In this document: positions 14,681 through 24,915 of the stretch, piece by piece
Layout of the letters: every line of letters begins with the position of its first letter
Position numbering within the stretch: the stretch's first letter is position 1
DNA from: a virus
Length of the DNA: 36,134 nucleotides
IMG/VR virus record: IMGVR_UViG_3300035201_000025
Span: 1-36,134 of that record
Reading direction: 5' to 3' (one strand)
Position numbers and translations under genes: made by a program
The notes under the pieces: generated by a model
What the model saw: the letters and a program-made list of their open reading frames with translations, nothing else
Databases searched by the model: none
What the model was told of the DNA's origin: nothing

Positions 14681-16969
14681 ATGAAATCATCTAAATATTT
14701 AATAGCTCAAGGGCCTTCTCTAGGTGTTAGTATAGACAATTTAAAACAGTATTATGCTGAGGATGAGAGAAAACGTAGAGAGCACGGACAACGTATGGAG
14801 CATAACCGTGCACAACAATTACAGGTTGACCAGAGAGAAGGCATAGGACCAACCTTAGGTTTACTTAGTAATTTTTCTCAAACAGCAGGAGCTTATGCTA
14901 AACAACAGAAACAATTTGCAGATATAAAACTTGAATCAGATCGGTTAAAAGCACAAGTTGATTTCTCAAAGTTAGATACTAAATCTATTGAAATTATTAA
15001 TAAATTAATCCAAGAATCTGGTGATAAACTTAAATTTGATGGTGCTGTATTTAAGAAGAAAGTTAATGCAAGTGAGGAATTAACTCCAGCTGTTAAAAGA
15101 CTAATCAATTCTCAACATGGTAGTTCTATTTATAGATTACATGAGCAGTTTGGTTTTCATGTAATTGATAGTTTAGATAGTTACCTTGAGCAATACTATA
15201 AAGATAATCCATCATTCCAGAGTAAGGTTACTGCAGAAAGACTGAGTGGTAATTATATTGGTGAGCAGAATTTATACAAACAAGTTGCTTACGAACGATT
15301 CGCTGCTTTACGTTTTAATGAAGATTTTGTAACTGCTAATTTTGAAAAACCATTAACTAAGCTACTTGACACCAAAGGTGCGATGGCTAAGTTATATTAT
15401 GATACACAATATCTTTCAGAGTTAGAAATAGAGTTTGATCGAAATATAGATACTGCTAAAAAACAACTTGAAAGTAACCCAACAGCTCTTACTGATGAAA
15501 TAAATAGTCAATTAGTTGCAGATAATAATTATAAACCTAGAACTGTTGCGCGTTTATATCGTTTAGCCAAAGCTGGAAAGTTGACACGGAATGAAATATA
15601 TGCAATAAAAGATGGTAAGTTACCACCAGAATTGAAATATGCAGCTGGTTCTTTAGGGAAAGCTTTGTTTTCAGATGAGCAATGGGAAAGTATAGAAAGA
15701 GGTGTTGATGAATTCGAAGCAAATGCTGTAAACACTCATACCACTAGAATCCAACAATCCGCAAATACAACTCTAGCTGCTATTTATCAAGGTACAGAAT
15801 CTATTGAACAATTAGAGGCTATGAAACGTGAAGCTTTATTAGCCTTATCAAGAGCAGGACTTCAAGATACAAAAATATACAAACGGTTAGATAATACTGA
15901 TGTTTCTATACAAAAACCTGAGTCTTATGCGGCTGCAGCAGAAAAGTACAGTCCTTATATTACTGGTAATAAAATAGGCCATCGTTTAAAAGATTTAGAG
16001 GATTTTGATAGTATAGGTCAAGGTAGACTTTCTCAAGAATTAAAGAATCTTGCAGCAGCTGATGCAAAATATTTCAGGGGTAGAGGTTTGCCAGATACTC
16101 ATGAGGGTTTTGTGAAAGCAGCTGAGGGGGTATTAGCTAAATCCACTGCTGCCAAGAATGTACCTACTAAAATTGATCATACATCTGACGAGTTTAAGTA
16201 TCTTTCTTATACTATAGCTATAAAACGTCAAGAACTACATGCTCAAGCAAGATTGGATCATCCAGATAATGACATCAAAGCATTTGGTCAAGCTGAACTT
16301 TTATTTAATCAATGGTTGGAAGCTAATGGTGCTAATGAAATAGATAATAATGGTCAGAATCCTAGAGCACGTATATTATCACCAAACCTTAAAGGTCAAT
16401 ATCAGATATCTAAGGAGAGAAGGATGGCTCTCTTTGAAAGCAGTCAATTAGGTACAAAAGGTAATGTTAATGCATGGTCGCAGAATTTAATAACAGCACA
16501 TACTCAATCTGGTGGTAATAAAGAGAAAGCATTAAATACTGCAAATTCTTTGACTTCACATGGTGATATACAAGGGGTGTTTATAAATAGTACTCTTGAT
16601 GCTAAAGGTAAGCCCATACCTAATTTTTCTCCCGAAATTATTTTTAAAGCAAGAGCATTACGTATACAACCAGCACAATTAATTCTTAGACAATTACAAG
16701 CTTTGAAAACAAGTGACGATCCTAGGGATAAAAATTTCTACAATCGACACAACTTAAAACAGTATGAAGAGTTATTAAAGAATGATCCAGCTATTAAAAT
16801 AGAAGAAGCTCTTGTAAATATGGCAGATGATAAGGGACAGAAGTTATTATTTTTATGGAGGAATGGAGTTGAAAATATGACAGCTAATCAAATAACTAGA
16901 CTTATTGACTCCCTTTCAGGATTTAAGTGGAGTGGAAATTCTTTCAATCAAGGATTCCCCGTTTTTTAA
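14681..16969 (+). CDS. Internal core/ejection protein C, gp15-like
   Basis: 762 residues, matching T7 gp15 (747) in size and order. Mostly helical and charged, beginning KSSKYLIAQGPSLGVSIDNL, then a Gln/Arg-rich coil (about 20-75), with no membrane segment or signal. T7 gp15 forms part of the inner core and, after ejection, the periplasmic tube with gp16 that guides DNA. Sequence similarity in this family is low across phages, so identification rests mainly on size, helix-rich composition and position between gp14 and the giant gp16-like gene. Codon use is AT-rich and uniform. Confidence 0.85.
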   Translation: MKSSKYLIAQGPSLGVSIDNLKQYYAEDERKRREHGQRMEHNRAQQLQVDQREGIGPTLGLLSNFSQTAGAYAKQQKQFADIKLESDRLKAQVDFSKLDTKSIEIINKLIQESGDKLKFDGAVFKKKVNASEELTPAVKRLINSQHGSSIYRLHEQFGFHVIDSLDSYLEQYYKDNPSFQSKVTAERLSGNYIGEQNLYKQVAYERFAALRFNEDFVTANFEKPLTKLLDTKGAMAKLYYDTQYLSELEIEFDRNIDTAKKQLESNPTALTDEINSQLVADNNYKPRTVARLYRLAKAGKLTRNEIYAIKDGKLPPELKYAAGSLGKALFSDEQWESIERGVDEFEANAVNTHTTRIQQSANTTLAAIYQGTESIEQLEAMKREALLALSRAGLQDTKIYKRLDNTDVSIQKPESYAAAAEKYSPYITGNKIGHRLKDLEDFDSIGQGRLSQELKNLAAADAKYFRGRGLPDTHEGFVKAAEGVLAKSTAAKNVPTKIDHTSDEFKYLSYTIAIKRQELHAQARLDHPDNDIKAFGQAELLFNQWLEANGANEIDNNGQNPRARILSPNLKGQYQISKERRMALFESSQLGTKGNVNAWSQNLITAHTQSGGNKEKALNTANSLTSHGDIQGVFINSTLDAKGKPIPNFSPEIIFKARALRIQPAQLILRQLQALKTSDDPRDKNFYNRHNLKQYEELLKNDPAIKIEEALVNMADDKGQKLLFLWRNGVENMTANQITRLIDSLSGFKWSGNSFNQGFPVF

Positions 16970-16981
16970 CTAATTAAACTT

Positions 16982-19900
16982 ATGGATGAATTAGAACTTG
17001 ATGCCCAATCAGTAGTAGATCAAGTACAATCTGCATTGGAAGGCACACAAGTGGATGTACAGTCAGAATTAGAAGTACCTACGGATACTCCTCCACCTCA
17101 ACCTGCACAAGTACAACAACCTTCTACGGAAGGAAACGAACAAACAGATGAAGGCTTTAAGATACCACGTTCAGAAGATGTCAATGATGGAAGTGTAGGA
17201 GGTATCTTAAAAGGTACTGCTGTAGGTATGGCAGAAACTGCTGCACCTATTGTTGGTATAACTGATACTGTTATAGATACAATTAATTTAATACCTGGAG
17301 TTGATCTACCTAAAGTACCTGAATATGAAAGCAACACTACTCAAGCTCTCCGTAATATATCAGGACTTATAATACCATCATTAGGGTTACGAGCTAAGCT
17401 ACTCTCATGGGGCGCTAAGACACATGCTGCAGGGACAGCAGCACCTTGGTTACAGAAATTAGGTAATAGTAGATCATTCCAATATTTCGCTAAGTTTGGA
17501 GCTGATGTAGGTACTGCTGGTTTAGTAGATTATGTAGCAGAACAAAATCAGAAAGATGATAACTTATTTGGTACTCTAAAAAACTACTGGCCTCAAACAT
17601 TTCAATGGATACCTAATAGTATAGCTACTAATGCTGATGACACACCTGGAGAGAAACGTGCTAAGAACGTTAATGAAGGTGCTATCTTTGGTGTACTAAG
17701 TAGTGTAGTTGAAGGTGTTGCGTATTTATCTGGTGCTGGTAGAAGTTTAAAAAGAACTGGTAAATTTGTACCTGGTAAAGAAACTGAAATTAGTTCCAAG
17801 GAATTAAACGCACGTACTTCAGATGAATTCGATGCTACTAAATTTTCTGATAAACCTGTAGAAGATCAGGTACTCAGAGACTATGCTAAGAAGGAACATG
17901 AACTTAACTTACTTTCTGAATACTATATAAGCAGAGGTGAAGAACCTCCTAATTGGCCACTCTTTGATGAAGGTGAGAAGTTAGTACGTACTAGAGATTC
18001 TGACGGCATTGCAGGAGCAATGGCTGATGAAGCACAGATAACTAATAATATAGAGACAGGTTGGGGGCGAATAGGTAACCTACTACATGAAGCTGGTAGA
18101 AAAGAAGGAATAGAATTCCAGAATCTTACCAATAGAACTTTAGTCAGTGAACTAACAGCTGAACTCAAGGCTGTTAAAGGTGCTTCTAAGACTCTTAGAT
18201 CAGGTAAACGCATCACAGCACGGATGATGGATGAGGCAGGCAGGAGACTAGCTGCTACACTCTTACATCCTAGAGTAGATACTGATGATATTCTTGGAAT
18301 TCTAGATGAGTTCAAGAGGTCAGTGGAGGGCTCTGCAGTTAGAATTGCAGGTAAAAAGGGTATTAAGTCAGCTGTAAAGCAGTTGAAAGAGCAGATGCTT
18401 GACCTTGATGCCCATAAAGCTAGAGCTTATCTTGCAACGTCAGAGGCAGGTCAGGTAGCTGACTTTGCTGAAGGTGCAAGATTGATGGAAGACGGAGCTT
18501 CAGTTCTTAGAACAGTAGAGCTTATGGCAGATCGATTGGAAGTTCTTCAAGTTGAGAAAGCTTTAGCTAACTTTGAAGCTAATTCCATGTTGTCTAATAT
18601 GAACACTTGGAAATCTGCTGTAGAAACAGGTGATATTCGTATAATGAATGCAGCTGCTGATAGTATCGTAGGTGATGCTGGAGAGAGATTGACAGAGATT
18701 ATACCTAAAGCTAAAGAATGGACTGAAACATTAAAGGCTGTAGCTAGAGAGAATCCTGAATTCCTCAGACCTTTCTTATTAGCTAATGAGTTTACTGATG
18801 GTAATGTAGACTCTATGTATAAGTTACATCAATGGGCTCAAGATAACTTAGGAGTATTTAAGAAAGCTATTTATGATAGTAATCCTGAAGTGCCTTCAAT
18901 CATCAACAAAGCTTGGTGGAGTAATCTCTTTAACTCTGCACTCTCTGCTATTGGTACACCATTCAGAGCTGGTGCTGGTAACTTAACAGGTTTACTTGGT
19001 AGAGGTACTGCTACTGTATTTGGTGCTGTAGCTGAAGGTGACTTTGTAAGAGCTCAGAATGCTATGACAGCTCACTTTGCATTAGATGATACTTTATCCA
19101 AAGCTTTAGATCATATGAGATTGGTCTTTAGAAAAGCATCGACTAATCCTAAAGAAGTTAGTTATGTAATGCGTAGTGATATTGCAATTAAAGAAGAGAA
19201 AGCTTTATCAAGTCTCAGAGCTTATGCTGATGCTGCTTCTGCTAATGGAGAAGATGGTGCTTCAATGCTTCTTAAAGTATATGAAGATTTAGATGCACTA
19301 TCTATGGATCCTGTACTTAGATTAGGTGGTAACTCTATGACAGCTCTTGACGGTTTTGCTAAGTCTGTTGTAGCTAATACCGAAGCTAAGTATATTGCTA
19401 TTAATAAACTAACTAAAGCTGGTGAAGAAATAACTGATGCAAGGTTGAGAGCAGTATCTGAAGATATCTATAATAGTTGGTTTGATAAGAATGGGATGAT
19501 TGCAAATGAAACCGTAGATGCTATTACAAGTGAAATAGCGTTGAATGCTGATTCACCTGTTGTAGATGGTTTTAATACTTTCCTCAAACGCTTCCCAGCT
19601 GCTAGATCTTTTATTTGGTTCCCTAGAACTACTGCTAATGTTATTGATACTTTTGGTAAATGGAGTCCAGCAGGTGTATTATCATCTGATTATCAGAAAT
19701 TATGGGGCCCATTAGGTCGTAAACACATAAATGATTTCACTCAAGATGAGATTATTTCATTTTTAACTAGTAAAGGTAGGGAAATCAATGAGAATGCACT
19801 AGAAACTTTTACAATGCTTCGTTATGAAACTAAAGGTAAAGCTGCTATAGGTAGTTTATTTGTTACTGCAGCAGGTTTAGCCTTTACAAATGGACGTTGT

Positions 19901-20929
19901 ACTGGTACAGGTCATTATGATAAAGCTAGGCAGCGTATGAGATTACGTAGTGGTTGGAAACCTAAAACTTGTCAAATCCCTGGTACTAATAAAGTAGCTA
20001 GTTATGAGTGGATGGGCCCATTAGGTGACTGGTTAGCACTTACTATTGATGTTGCTGATAACTTTGATAGTTTAACCTCTGGTATGCAAGAAGATTTATA
20101 CAAAAAACTTATGTTCCTTTTAGGTTCTTCTGTTACTAATAGATCAGTTCTATCTCAACTAGAACCATTACATGATGTGTTACAAGGTAATGGAGCTGCA
20201 GCTGCAAGGTTTGCTACTAGTTTTGGTAATAATTTAGTACCTTTAGGTAGTTTACGTAATGAATTGGGTAAAGTATTATATCCTGGATTACGCCAGATAC
20301 GAGGTGAATTAGATGAATTACTGAGAAATAGAAATGCTTTATTAGATTCAGTTGATCCTAACCGTGCCTTACCACCTTTAGTTGATCCTATTGATGGTAA
20401 ACCTGTTGGTTATCAAGAGAATTGGTTTATCAGAGTATTTAATATGGGTCCAATCAAGATCCATGATAAACCATCTAAAGAACGACAGTTCCTTATTGAT
20501 ATTGAATTCAATAGTTCTCCTACTATGAATCTGAGCCAGAGAGGTGTGCCTTTAGAAAGCCATGAAATAGCTGCAATTAATAGTAAGATTGGTGAGCAAG
20601 GGTATTATCGAGATGAAATACGTTCAATACAAAGAGATGCTAATAAATTGAGTTATATTGCTCCTGATGGTACAGAGTATAAAGGGTTTGTTAATATTAT
20701 TCAAGCTGCAAGACGTGGCGGTATTTCATCTGAAATATTAGATACTACTAAATTTGCTAATATTTATTCTAGATTAAAAAAAGCATATTCACAAGCTAAA
20801 AAATTCGCTGAAAACTCTCTAGATGAACCAATGAGATCTGCTATACTTCAACGTGAGTATGATAAAAATAGTCTAGAATTACAACAACAAACTGGTGACA
20901 TCGATCAACTAATTAACATGCATAAATAA
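16982..20929 (+). CDS. Internal core/ejection protein D, gp16-like (very large)
   Basis: 1315 residues, the size of T7 gp16 (1318). After ejection gp16 spans the cell envelope and helps pull in DNA. The N-terminal 70 residues are acidic and Gln/Pro-rich. A hydrophobic stretch follows (about 78-105: VGGILKGTAVGMAETAAPIVG), then largely helical sequence. A second Gly/Ala/Phe-rich region occurs near 645-685 (IGTPFRAGAGNLTGLLGRGT), and a WFPRTTANVIDTFGKWSP-type motif near 877 is in the style of gp16 C-terminal domains. I could not see the E-S-x-F-x-P-x-A-x-S style lytic transglycosylase motif that T7 gp16 carries at its N-terminus, so the wall-cutting activity may be absent. Confidence 0.87.
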   Translation: MDELELDAQSVVDQVQSALEGTQVDVQSELEVPTDTPPPQPAQVQQPSTEGNEQTDEGFKIPRSEDVNDGSVGGILKGTAVGMAETAAPIVGITDTVIDTINLIPGVDLPKVPEYESNTTQALRNISGLIIPSLGLRAKLLSWGAKTHAAGTAAPWLQKLGNSRSFQYFAKFGADVGTAGLVDYVAEQNQKDDNLFGTLKNYWPQTFQWIPNSIATNADDTPGEKRAKNVNEGAIFGVLSSVVEGVAYLSGAGRSLKRTGKFVPGKETEISSKELNARTSDEFDATKFSDKPVEDQVLRDYAKKEHELNLLSEYYISRGEEPPNWPLFDEGEKLVRTRDSDGIAGAMADEAQITNNIETGWGRIGNLLHEAGRKEGIEFQNLTNRTLVSELTAELKAVKGASKTLRSGKRITARMMDEAGRRLAATLLHPRVDTDDILGILDEFKRSVEGSAVRIAGKKGIKSAVKQLKEQMLDLDAHKARAYLATSEAGQVADFAEGARLMEDGASVLRTVELMADRLEVLQVEKALANFEANSMLSNMNTWKSAVETGDIRIMNAAADSIVGDAGERLTEIIPKAKEWTETLKAVARENPEFLRPFLLANEFTDGNVDSMYKLHQWAQDNLGVFKKAIYDSNPEVPSIINKAWWSNLFNSALSAIGTPFRAGAGNLTGLLGRGTATVFGAVAEGDFVRAQNAMTAHFALDDTLSKALDHMRLVFRKASTNPKEVSYVMRSDIAIKEEKALSSLRAYADAASANGEDGASMLLKVYEDLDALSMDPVLRLGGNSMTALDGFAKSVVANTEAKYIAINKLTKAGEEITDARLRAVSEDIYNSWFDKNGMIANETVDAITSEIALNADSPVVDGFNTFLKRFPAARSFIWFPRTTANVIDTFGKWSPAGVLSSDYQKLWGPLGRKHINDFTQDEIISFLTSKGREINENALETFTMLRYETKGKAAIGSLFVTAAGLAFTNGRCTGTGHYDKARQRMRLRSGWKPKTCQIPGTNKVASYEWMGPLGDWLALTIDVADNFDSLTSGMQEDLYKKLMFLLGSSVTNRSVLSQLEPLHDVLQGNGAAAARFATSFGNNLVPLGSLRNELGKVLYPGLRQIRGELDELLRNRNALLDSVDPNRALPPLVDPIDGKPVGYQENWFIRVFNMGPIKIHDKPSKERQFLIDIEFNSSPTMNLSQRGVPLESHEIAAINSKIGEQGYYRDEIRSIQRDANKLSYIAPDGTEYKGFVNIIQAARRGGISSEILDTTKFANIYSRLKKAYSQAKKFAENSLDEPMRSAILQREYDKNSLELQQQTGDIDQLINMHK

Positions 20930-20931
20930 CC

Positions 20932-22221
20932 ATGGCAACAGAAGTAACTTATAGTGGGGATGGTTCTAATAAAATATTCAATATAACATTCCCATTTTTA
21001 AAATCAGATGATGTAAAAGTACAAATTGGTGATTCTACTTTGGCTGCATCTGCTTACAGCATTACTGGAACTGTGGTTACAACAGACACAGCCCCAGCTT
21101 CAGGTACTAATAACGTTAAACTTTACAGAGTAACACCAATTGATTCTGCTGTACATGATTATTCAGCAGGATCTACTATAAGAGCAAAGAATTTAAATGA
21201 TAATCAAAAACAAGTCTTATATGGTATTGAAGAAGCTCAGTTAGTTTCAGTTACCTCAGGAGGCATCACTACAGGTGCTAAAAATGATATACATGTAAAC
21301 AGTGATACAGATTGGTTTATCCGAACTGGTTCTGTAGAACAATCTATGTTGGCTAACAATAGTGTAGGTTCTGATGAAATAATAAATGATTCTATAACAC
21401 ATGATAAATTAAAGGATTCTGCTGATACTGATAGCGATAGAGCAGTTACAACTAATCATATAAGAGATGGAGCAGTTACACAAAATAAAATTAATAATGA
21501 TGCTGTTACCTATGAGAAGATACAGAATGTTGCAACAGCTAATCGTGTATTAGGTAGTACTTCTGCTGGTGGTGTAGTCTCAGAATTAGAAGTAAATACA
21601 GATTTGATAGCAGGTGAAGCTATTACAGAAGCTAAATTAAAAGCTGATAATGATCCGGCTGATGATAAAGTTTTAACAGCTAAATCTAGTGCAGCCGGTG
21701 GTTTGACTTGGCAAAACCCAGTAATAACAGCTGCAAGTGCACCGTCTGGTTTCCAGGTGGGGTTTGCCCATATGAAAACAAGTACTCAAGAGAATTTCAC
21801 ATCTAATAATACTTGGACTGATTGCAATTTAGTACTTGCTTATACACCGAAATTAGCTACTTCTCTTATTGTATTAGAAGCTAGAGCAATGCTAAACTGT
21901 AGAGCAGTAGATGAGGAGCGTTATGCTTATTATGAAGCTAGGTTTGAATTAGATGGTACTGATACAGCTATAGATGGTACGTATGGTGTGAATTATGGTT
22001 GGGCTGCAGAACAGAGTGGATATGCATATTATGCTACCAACTCGAACTTACCTTTAACATTTACAGGTATGTATTCGAATACTAGTAGTGCTCAAAAAAC
22101 ATTTAGATTACAATTAAGAGCCCCTGATGTGACTACCGATTTTAAACTGAATTATGATGCCAATTATTTTGGCAAAGATTCTGCTAATTCTTATTTTATA
22201 ATAAGAGAAATGGCCCCTTAA
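20932..22221 (+). CDS. Tail fibre protein with T7 gp17 N-terminal domain
   Basis: 429 residues. The first about 105 (TEVTYSGDGSNKIFNITFPF, LKSDDVKVQIGD, VKLYRVTPIDSA, AGSTIRAKNLNDNQKQVLYG) form the T7-type tail-fibre N-terminal domain that docks on the nozzle/adaptor. The middle (about 115-270) has repeats of the N-D-S-I-T-H-D-K-L-K / V-T-Y-E-K-I-Q kind, a short-period triple-helical shaft found in marine phage fibres. The C-terminal about 160 residues (from SGFQVGFAHM) are a beta-sandwich-like head, presumably the receptor-binding part. It begins two bases after the gp16 gene and opens an array of fibre modules. Confidence 0.92.
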   Translation: MATEVTYSGDGSNKIFNITFPFLKSDDVKVQIGDSTLAASAYSITGTVVTTDTAPASGTNNVKLYRVTPIDSAVHDYSAGSTIRAKNLNDNQKQVLYGIEEAQLVSVTSGGITTGAKNDIHVNSDTDWFIRTGSVEQSMLANNSVGSDEIINDSITHDKLKDSADTDSDRAVTTNHIRDGAVTQNKINNDAVTYEKIQNVATANRVLGSTSAGGVVSELEVNTDLIAGEAITEAKLKADNDPADDKVLTAKSSAAGGLTWQNPVITAASAPSGFQVGFAHMKTSTQENFTSNNTWTDCNLVLAYTPKLATSLIVLEARAMLNCRAVDEERYAYYEARFELDGTDTAIDGTYGVNYGWAAEQSGYAYYATNSNLPLTFTGMYSNTSSAQKTFRLQLRAPDVTTDFKLNYDANYFGKDSANSYFIIREMAP

Positions 22222-22235
22222 ACGAAGGATAATTA

Positions 22236-22712
22236 ATGGCTACAACAACTGAAAATTATACAGGGAATGGTAGCACAAAAGTTTATTCTTTTACATTCCC
22301 TTATTTAAAAACTGAAGATGTAAAAGTACAGGTTAACGGTGTAGATCGTAACCCGGGTACTGATTCAACTGAATATTCCGTGTCGGCCACCTCCCTCACG
22401 TTTGTAACAGCACCAACTAATGGTCACAAAATTAAAATTTATAGAAAGACTGATTGCGATAATGCTAAAGCAGTGTTTGCTGCTGGAGCTTCAATCAGAG
22501 CTAGGGATTTAAATAACAATACAGAGCAAACACTATACTTTGCTCAAGAATTTGCTGATCCCAATAATCCTATATCAGCTACTAGTCTTGGTTTAGACGA
22601 AGCTGCTAAAGTAGATGGTTCTGTTATTTATTATAATTCATTAGCTTCTAAATTTAAAGCTGATGCTAATCAAACCTTAACAACACTTGTGGATGGAGGA
22701 TCCTACGCATAA
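22236..22712 (+). CDS. Second, short T7 gp17-type fibre N-terminal domain protein
   Basis: 158 residues that consist almost entirely of a gp17-like docking domain: TTTENYTGNGSTKVYSFTFP, LKTEDVKVQVNG, KIKIYRKTDCD, GASIRARDLNNNTEQTLYFA. It then has a short linker ending NQTLTTLVDGGSYA. It is clearly paralogous to the first 105 residues of the fibre gene just upstream, with the same landmarks in the same order. It lacks a shaft and head of its own and may be an adaptor on which the following fibre proteins sit. It overlaps the next gene by one base (TAATG), suggesting stoichiometric co-translation. Confidence 0.85.
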   Translation: MATTTENYTGNGSTKVYSFTFPYLKTEDVKVQVNGVDRNPGTDSTEYSVSATSLTFVTAPTNGHKIKIYRKTDCDNAKAVFAAGASIRARDLNNNTEQTLYFAQEFADPNNPISATSLGLDEAAKVDGSVIYYNSLASKFKADANQTLTTLVDGGSYA

Positions 22713-24055
22713 TGGCTAGATTAAAAATTAAAAGAAACACTCAAAATAGTAATGCACCGTCGAACACTGATTTAGTTAGAGGTGAATTAGCATTTAATGA
22801 ATCAAGTGAATCACTTTTTATTGGTAAAGGTGATAATGGTTCTGGAGCAGCAGCCTCGGTTGTCAATCTAGGTGGTTCAGGTTTATTTGTTGATAAATCT
22901 ACTAACCAAACTGGTATAGCAGGTAATAAAACATTCACTGGCAATATTACGATTGATGGTAATCTAACAGTTAGTGGTGACAACGAAACTGTTTTAGGTA
23001 ATACAGTAAATATTGGTGATAATATAATTGTCCTTAATAGTGATGCAACCGGTACTCCATCAGCAGATGCTGGGATTGAGGTTGAACGAGGAGATTCGGC
23101 TAATGTATCTATACGTTGGGATGAAAGTAGCACTAAATGGCAACTTACTAATGATGGTAGTAGCTTCGCTGATATCGGTAGTTCTTCAACAGATACTAAT
23201 ACTACATATTCAACGTCCTGGGTAGATTCTAGTAATGATGTTATTCTTCGCCTAACAGCTTCAGGCTCTGGTAGTGGCAATGATGATTTAAAAATTGTTG
23301 CTGGAAATAATATAACCTTAACTCCAAATGGGGATAACTTAGAAATAGTTGCAACTGATACTAACACAGTTTATACTCACCCCAATCATAGCGGTGATGT
23401 AACTTCAACTGGTGATGGTGCTACTAGTATTGGTGATGGTAAGGTTACATATGCTAAGATGCAGGATGTATCGGCAACTAATAAAGTATTAGGTAGGATT
23501 TCATCTGGTGCTGGTGATGTAGAAGAGCTCACAGCAGCTAATATACGTACAATAATTAACGTAGAGGATGGTGCTACAGGTGATCAAAGTGCAACAGACA
23601 TTCACAATTTACTAGCGAGTAGTAATTTAACAGCTGATCATCTTGCTGTAAACTCTGTTGGGGCTAGTGAACTTGCTGATAACGCAGTAGATACTAACGC
23701 TATTGCGGATGACGCTGTTACCTATGGGAAGATGCAGGATACCACGGCTAGTGACATATTGTTAGGACGTGATTCAGCGGGTGGAGGTACTATAGAAGAA
23801 ATAAGTGCAACTAATGCCAGGACTCTGCTTGGTTTAAACGACAATACAGTTTCACTCGGGTGTAACACCACAGGATTTGCTACACACGTTAAAATTACAG
23901 ATCACACAAATACAGATGAAAACAACCTTATAGCATTTGTAGAAGATGCTGCAGGAGCAGGTGATACTCGTGGTTTAGAGACAGATAGTGCTTTCCATTA
24001 CAACCCAAGCACAGGATTACTTACCGTAGGAGCTATAGACGGAGGGACTTATTAA
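22712..24055 (+). CDS. Long fibre shaft protein with tropism-determinant-like N-terminus
   Basis: 447 residues. The N-terminus (LKIKRNTQNSNAPSNTDLVRGELAFN, ending SLFIGKGDNG) has the I-K-R-x...G-E-L-A-x-N-x4-L-F-x-G-x-G pattern of Mtd-type N-terminal domains that cap many phage fibres. Next is a beta-helix-like region rich in NITIDGNLTVSGDNETVLGN strands, then repeats DAVTYGKMQD / KVTYAKMQDV and T-x-x-L-G-R-x-S-x-G-x-G-x-V-E-E, matching the shaft repeats of the first fibre gene (ENVATANRVLG type). It ends NPSTGLLTVGAIDGGTY. Likely a trimeric side fibre docked through the short adaptor protein just upstream. Confidence 0.85.
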   Translation: MARLKIKRNTQNSNAPSNTDLVRGELAFNESSESLFIGKGDNGSGAAASVVNLGGSGLFVDKSTNQTGIAGNKTFTGNITIDGNLTVSGDNETVLGNTVNIGDNIIVLNSDATGTPSADAGIEVERGDSANVSIRWDESSTKWQLTNDGSSFADIGSSSTDTNTTYSTSWVDSSNDVILRLTASGSGSGNDDLKIVAGNNITLTPNGDNLEIVATDTNTVYTHPNHSGDVTSTGDGATSIGDGKVTYAKMQDVSATNKVLGRISSGAGDVEELTAANIRTIINVEDGATGDQSATDIHNLLASSNLTADHLAVNSVGASELADNAVDTNAIADDAVTYGKMQDTTASDILLGRDSAGGGTIEEISATNARTLLGLNDNTVSLGCNTTGFATHVKITDHTNTDENNLIAFVEDAAGAGDTRGLETDSAFHYNPSTGLLTVGAIDGGTY

Positions 24056-24058
24056 GTT

Positions 24059-24358
24059 ATGGCAACTATCAAACATAAGAGAGGTACTAGTGATCCTGGT
24101 ACCTCTGATGTTGCGGTAGGTGAACTTGCCATTAATACCGCAGATGGTGGTTTATTTACGCAAACGGACGGAGGTTCGGTTGTAGAGATAGGTTCTGGTG
24201 GTGGTGGAACAGTTGCTGATGGATGTGTGTATGAAAACTCACAAACAATTTCGAACAACTATACGATGAGTACAAATAAAAATGGTATGACTGCCGGACC
24301 TGTGACAGTATCTGCTACCGTGACTATACCTTCTGGATCTAGCTGGAGTATAGTATAA
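24059..24358 (+). CDS. Short fibre tip protein (Mtd-type start, marine-phage fibre ending)
   Basis: 99 residues. It opens ATIKHKRGTSDPGTSDVAVGELAIN, a second Mtd-type N-terminal cap like that of the preceding gene, and then goes straight to the fibre-tip motif YENSQTISNNYTMST, then GMTAGPVTVSATVTIPSGSSWSIV. This C-terminal motif recurs at the ends of many marine phage fibre proteins. It overlaps the next gene by one base. Probably a trimmed fibre that forms a cap or decorates another fibre. Confidence 0.8.
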   Translation: MATIKHKRGTSDPGTSDVAVGELAINTADGGLFTQTDGGSVVEIGSGGGGTVADGCVYENSQTISNNYTMSTNKNGMTAGPVTVSATVTIPSGSSWSIV

Positions 24359-24915
24359 TGGCAGTATTAACTTCAACAGCCTTAACAGGCATAACAACAC
24401 GAATGGCAGATACAGCAATGTCTGCCGGAAGTATTTTACAAGTAGTACAAACAGAAGTAACAGATACTAAATCCGTAACTTCTGCGCCTTCTACAACTCA
24501 AGGGGTAGATTTAGGAATCTCAGTTGCTATAACACCTAGTGCAGCAAGTAGCAAAATCCTTGTAATGTGTGATTTAAACTATGCACAAAGTGGCTCCTTC
24601 GCAGCTTTTCTCTGGTTACTACGTGGATCTACTGTTACTATTGAAGGAGCTGATGCAAGTAATAGAATAGGTTGTACTAAATATCTTACTGGTTATAGTG
24701 GCACTGTAGCTCAAGATGCTTTACATATCTATCAAGTTGGTATCAACCATTTAGATTCACCAAACACTACAGATGAAGTAACTTATAAAATACAAGTAGG
24801 TAATTATAGTACCAATTATTATTCATATTTAAATCGTACTCATACTGACCAAGACGGAGCAGCGTATGATGGTCGTGGTTCTTCCACAATGATAGCAATG
24901 GAGGTAGCAGGATGA
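24358..24915 (+). CDS. Beta-sandwich receptor-binding/fibre head protein, paralogue 1
   Basis: 185 residues. Contains the marine-phage fibre-head module: ILQVVQTEVTDTKS, then VAITPSAASSKILVMCDLNY, WLLRGSTVTIEGAD, YQVGINHLDSPNTT, TYKIQVGNYS and YLNRTHTDQDG. The next gene shows the same landmarks in the same order, so the two arose by duplication and diverged. No signal peptide or membrane helix is present. The two genes overlap by 4 bases (ATGA). Likely an exchangeable head domain carried on the shaft proteins above, but the target molecule on the host cannot be read from sequence. Confidence 0.8.
   Translation: MAVLTSTALTGITTRMADTAMSAGSILQVVQTEVTDTKSVTSAPSTTQGVDLGISVAITPSAASSKILVMCDLNYAQSGSFAAFLWLLRGSTVTIEGADASNRIGCTKYLTGYSGTVAQDALHIYQVGINHLDSPNTTDEVTYKIQVGNYSTNYYSYLNRTHTDQDGAAYDGRGSSTMIAMEVAG

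Noticed and set aside
16982-20929. Lytic transglycosylase domain in the gp16-like protein
   Set aside because: The expected catalytic Glu motif of SLT domains was looked for near the N-terminus and not found; T7 gp16 activity should not be transferred by name.
22741-23367. 208-codon open frame on the minus strand
   Set aside because: It mirrors the fibre shaft gene on the other strand; composition is a Leu/Ser/Pro-rich shadow with no domain, start signal or neighbours on that strand.
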